64,000 nt of DNA from Bacteroidota bacterium (GTDB lineage Bacteria; Bacteroidota; Bacteroidia; UKL13-3): contig CANHGM010000003.1 of NCBI GenBank assembly GCA_947460345.1, forward strand, positions 62,001-126,000, read 5' to 3'. The position numbers and the translations under genes are program-made. Positions 62,178 through 64,000 of this stretch are shown one piece after another (the first letter of the stretch is position 1; each line of letters starts with the position of its first letter). The notes under the pieces were generated by a model. That model was not told the DNA's origin and did not search any database. It saw nothing but the letters and a program-made list of their open reading frames with translations.

Positions 62178-63152
62178 ATGAGATGGTTGCATCATTTCTT
62201 ATGGAATAAAATGGCTATTTACAGATGGCTTTTTAAGAAATTGCACCATGTTACTTTACCCGGTTTTCAACAAATACCTATAGCTGTAGTTTTAGGTAAT
62301 TTAATTAGTTCTCTCGAAAAAGAAGATATCAATATGCGTTCTTCTGCAATGGCATTTAATTTCTTTATGGCACTGTTTCCAACCGTAATTTTTTTCTTTA
62401 CTTTAATTGCGTTTATACCCATTGATTACTTGCATAGCAGTATTATGTTAAACTTAAGTGAATTGATGCCAAAAGCTGCTTTTCAAAGCATAGAAAGTAC
62501 TATTGAAGATATACTCAAAAACCAACACGGTGGGTTATTATCTTTTGGATTTTTTTCAGCAATGTTGTTTTCTTCTAATGCTGTTTTCAATATGTTTAGT
62601 GCATTTAATAAGTATGACAATGCAGTTGAGTCACGTTCGGTTTTATATAGAAGACTTTTAAGCTTAATACTTACCATTTTTTTAGCCATCTTTATCATTA
62701 TTTCTATTATCCTTATAACTTTCGGACAAACGATTATTGATTTTTTAGTGACAAAGCACTGGTTAACTGACAATGTTAGTTATATTGGATTAATCATAAT
62801 TAAATGGAGTGCCGCTTTGCTTATATTTTATACGGTCATATCATGTTTGTATTTTTTTGGAAGTTCACTAAAAAGAAAGTTTAAGTTTATTTCTGTCGGA
62901 ACCACTATCGCAACCATTGGATCAATTGTAACTACTGTAGGATTTGCTGCTTATGTAAACAATTTCAATAGTTACAACAAACTATATGGTTCTATCGGAA
63001 CATTAATAGTAGTTATGCTTTTAATCTATTTTAACTCTTTAATGATACTTTATGGTTACGAGCTAAATACGAGTATAGAAAAAGCAGTTAGAGATAAGAA
63101 AAAACTAGAGAAAATAAGTGTTGCAGATTTAGAGCCTAAATCTAAGGTTTGA
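62178..63152 (+). CDS. YihY/BrkB family membrane protein
   Basis: A 324-residue inner-membrane protein. The conserved first block reads DINMRSSAMAFNFFMALFPTVIFFF, with the family's R..ALA(Y/F)..(L/F)..FP pattern. About six helices are visible, with the later block LYGSIGTLIVVMLLIYFNSLMILYGYELN diagnostic for YihY/BrkB (once called ribonuclease BN). Its transport or lipid-related role is not settled. Its ATG directly follows the stop of the lipoprotein gene. Confidence 0.9.
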   Translation: MRWLHHFLWNKMAIYRWLFKKLHHVTLPGFQQIPIAVVLGNLISSLEKEDINMRSSAMAFNFFMALFPTVIFFFTLIAFIPIDYLHSSIMLNLSELMPKAAFQSIESTIEDILKNQHGGLLSFGFFSAMLFSSNAVFNMFSAFNKYDNAVESRSVLYRRLLSLILTIFLAIFIIISIILITFGQTIIDFLVTKHWLTDNVSYIGLIIIKWSAALLIFYTVISCLYFFGSSLKRKFKFISVGTTIATIGSIVTTVGFAAYVNNFNSYNKLYGSIGTLIVVMLLIYFNSLMILYGYELNTSIEKAVRDKKKLEKISVADLEPKSKV

Positions 63153-63162
63153 TTATATATAA

Positions 63163-64000
63163 TTACCAAACCCATCTCAATTGATAGTTTTCAAATTTCA
63201 GAATTTTAAAACTGTTATTGATTACATTTTGATTTAAAGGATCTCGACTATAATTGATATTACTGATTAGCCCATTTCCATTGCTCCATTGTTCAGGGTG
63301 TTGCTTCCAATCTAGCGGATTGGCTAACCAACCTTGACCGATACTCATTAATTGATCAAAAGCTTTAAAGGAATATTCAGTTGGTTCAGTATAAAACTTA
63401 ACATGAAATTTTTTGATCATTGCTTGAACATCATCATCAGCATAATCAACATAGTTGGTTGAAACAATTGAAACATGAAACTTTTCCCAAGTATCAAAAT
63501 TGGTGTTTTTAAATCCCATCCAACTTTCAATACCATATACAGATATGCCCATAGCCGTATCTGTGATTGATTTAAATACTTTTTGCACCAATGCATCATT
63601 ATTAGATGGGAATATGATTGAATTCTTTTTATCACTTGCTATTAATGAACTCCAATTTATTTCTTTATTAGTTGCATCCGCTCTCTTAAAACTTATATGC
63701 AATGAATCAGTTAAGTTTTTTATTTTATCAGCAAACTTGATTGTTGATTTTTTTGCATCTGTAAAAACTATAATCTGACTTCCTGAATCGGCCTTTGATA
63801 TATATTTCAATAGCTCTAAACTATAATTACTGATTTCAGAATTTGGCTGAATAAAATAGGGTGAAACAATAGGTGAGGTTACATTTATAGTGGGTGCAAT
63901 GTGGTATACCTTAATTTCATTGCAAATTTTTATTGCCATCTCTACTCCTTCTTTAAAAAACGGACCAATAATCAAATCCATTTCTTTCATTTCTTTATTT
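63163..64000 (-). CDS. Type 1 periplasmic-binding-fold protein (5' partial)
   Basis: The frame is open to the window edge, so only the C-terminal 278 or so residues are seen; the ATG at 63990 is internal. The opening DLIIGPFFKEGVEMAIKIC is the typical IIGP strand-loop of type 1 periplasmic-binding proteins (LivJ/LppC-like). It is followed by VTSPIVSPYFIQPNSE and by SSLIASDKKNSIIFPSNNDA, equivalents of the second lobe. In Bacteroidetes such domains often follow LysM repeats in peptidoglycan-associated proteins rather than serving ABC transporters; the missing N-terminus would decide. It is convergent with the YihY-like gene. Confidence 0.75.
   Translation of the reverse strand, partial: NKEMKEMDLIIGPFFKEGVEMAIKICNEIKVYHIAPTINVTSPIVSPYFIQPNSEISNYSLELLKYISKADSGSQIIVFTDAKKSTIKFADKIKNLTDSLHISFKRADATNKEINWSSLIASDKKNSIIFPSNNDALVQKVFKSITDTAMGISVYGIESWMGFKNTNFDTWEKFHVSIVSTNYVDYADDDVQAMIKKFHVKFYTEPTEYSFKAFDQLMSIGQGWLANPLDWKQHPEQWSNGNGLISNINYSRDPLNQNVINNSFKILKFENYQLRWVW

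Overview
This window comes from an AT-rich chromosome of a Bacteroidota (Bacteroidetes) bacterium. Three things point there. Two secreted proteins end in type IX secretion (T9SS) sorting domains. Promoters follow the TTG / TAnnTTTG pattern of that phylum. Start codons are preceded by A-rich sequence rather than Shine-Dalgarno sites, with one striking exception (rpsA). Gene content (DUF5686, DUF4294, DUF6580, long Lgt, gyrA followed by a TPR gene) fits as well. I cannot place it more finely. Both ends cut through genes.

Layout. 1-7.9 kb: a giant CotH/lamin-tail T9SS protein, NADP isocitrate dehydrogenase, and two unrelated toxin-antitoxin pairs back to back (DUF433/DUF5615 and YefM/YoeB, the latter with a visible promoter-operator). 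7.9-12.8 kb: universal stress protein, TPR protein and gyrA. 13-16 kb: a tight plus-strand run gtrA-like / SDR / metallophosphoesterase / GNAT, meeting an AlkB-like dioxygenase. 16.7-23 kb: a repeat-bearing T9SS protein, an unknown exported protein and an M1 peptidase that appears fused to an Omp85-type outer-membrane barrel. 23.1-27.1 kb: a two-gene plus-strand unit (secreted coiled-coil protein, TPR plus beta-barrel protein) bordered by a cluster of short repeats on one side and an exact inverted 18-bp copy on the other. 27-34.8 kb: DUF5686 outer-membrane protein, alaS, an isolated paaD-like gene and rpsA. 34.8-36.2 kb: a gene-poor stretch with small or decayed ORFs and short inverted repeats. 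36.2-39.7 kb: rhomboid protease, seven-haem cytochrome with TPRs and a WD40 propeller. 39.8-45.9 kb: rimP-nusA, queA, a glycosyltransferase, pdhB and a deoxynucleoside kinase. 45.9-52.2 kb: flippase, CgeB-like glycosyltransferase, trmB, DUF4294, lgt and mtaB. 52.4-64 kb: tRNA-Leu(UAG), trigger factor and clpP, an exported protein, a trans-sulfuration PLP enzyme, DUF6580, a two-domain M16 peptidase, a lipoprotein, a YihY/BrkB protein and a partial periplasmic-binding protein.

Most of the window is core housekeeping and envelope biology: translation and its fidelity (alaS, rpsA, rimP, nusA, queA, trmB, mtaB, tRNA-Leu), protein quality control (tig, clpP, M1, M16, rhomboid) and surface building (lgt, glycosyltransferases, flippase, T9SS cargo).

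The observations I rate highest are: an intrinsic terminator inside the short leader of rimP-nusA, directly downstream of a consensus promoter (a candidate NusA-responsive attenuator); the M1-peptidase/Omp85 fusion; the repeat-bounded two-gene envelope unit; and the three-core TGTAC operator of the yefM-yoeB pair.
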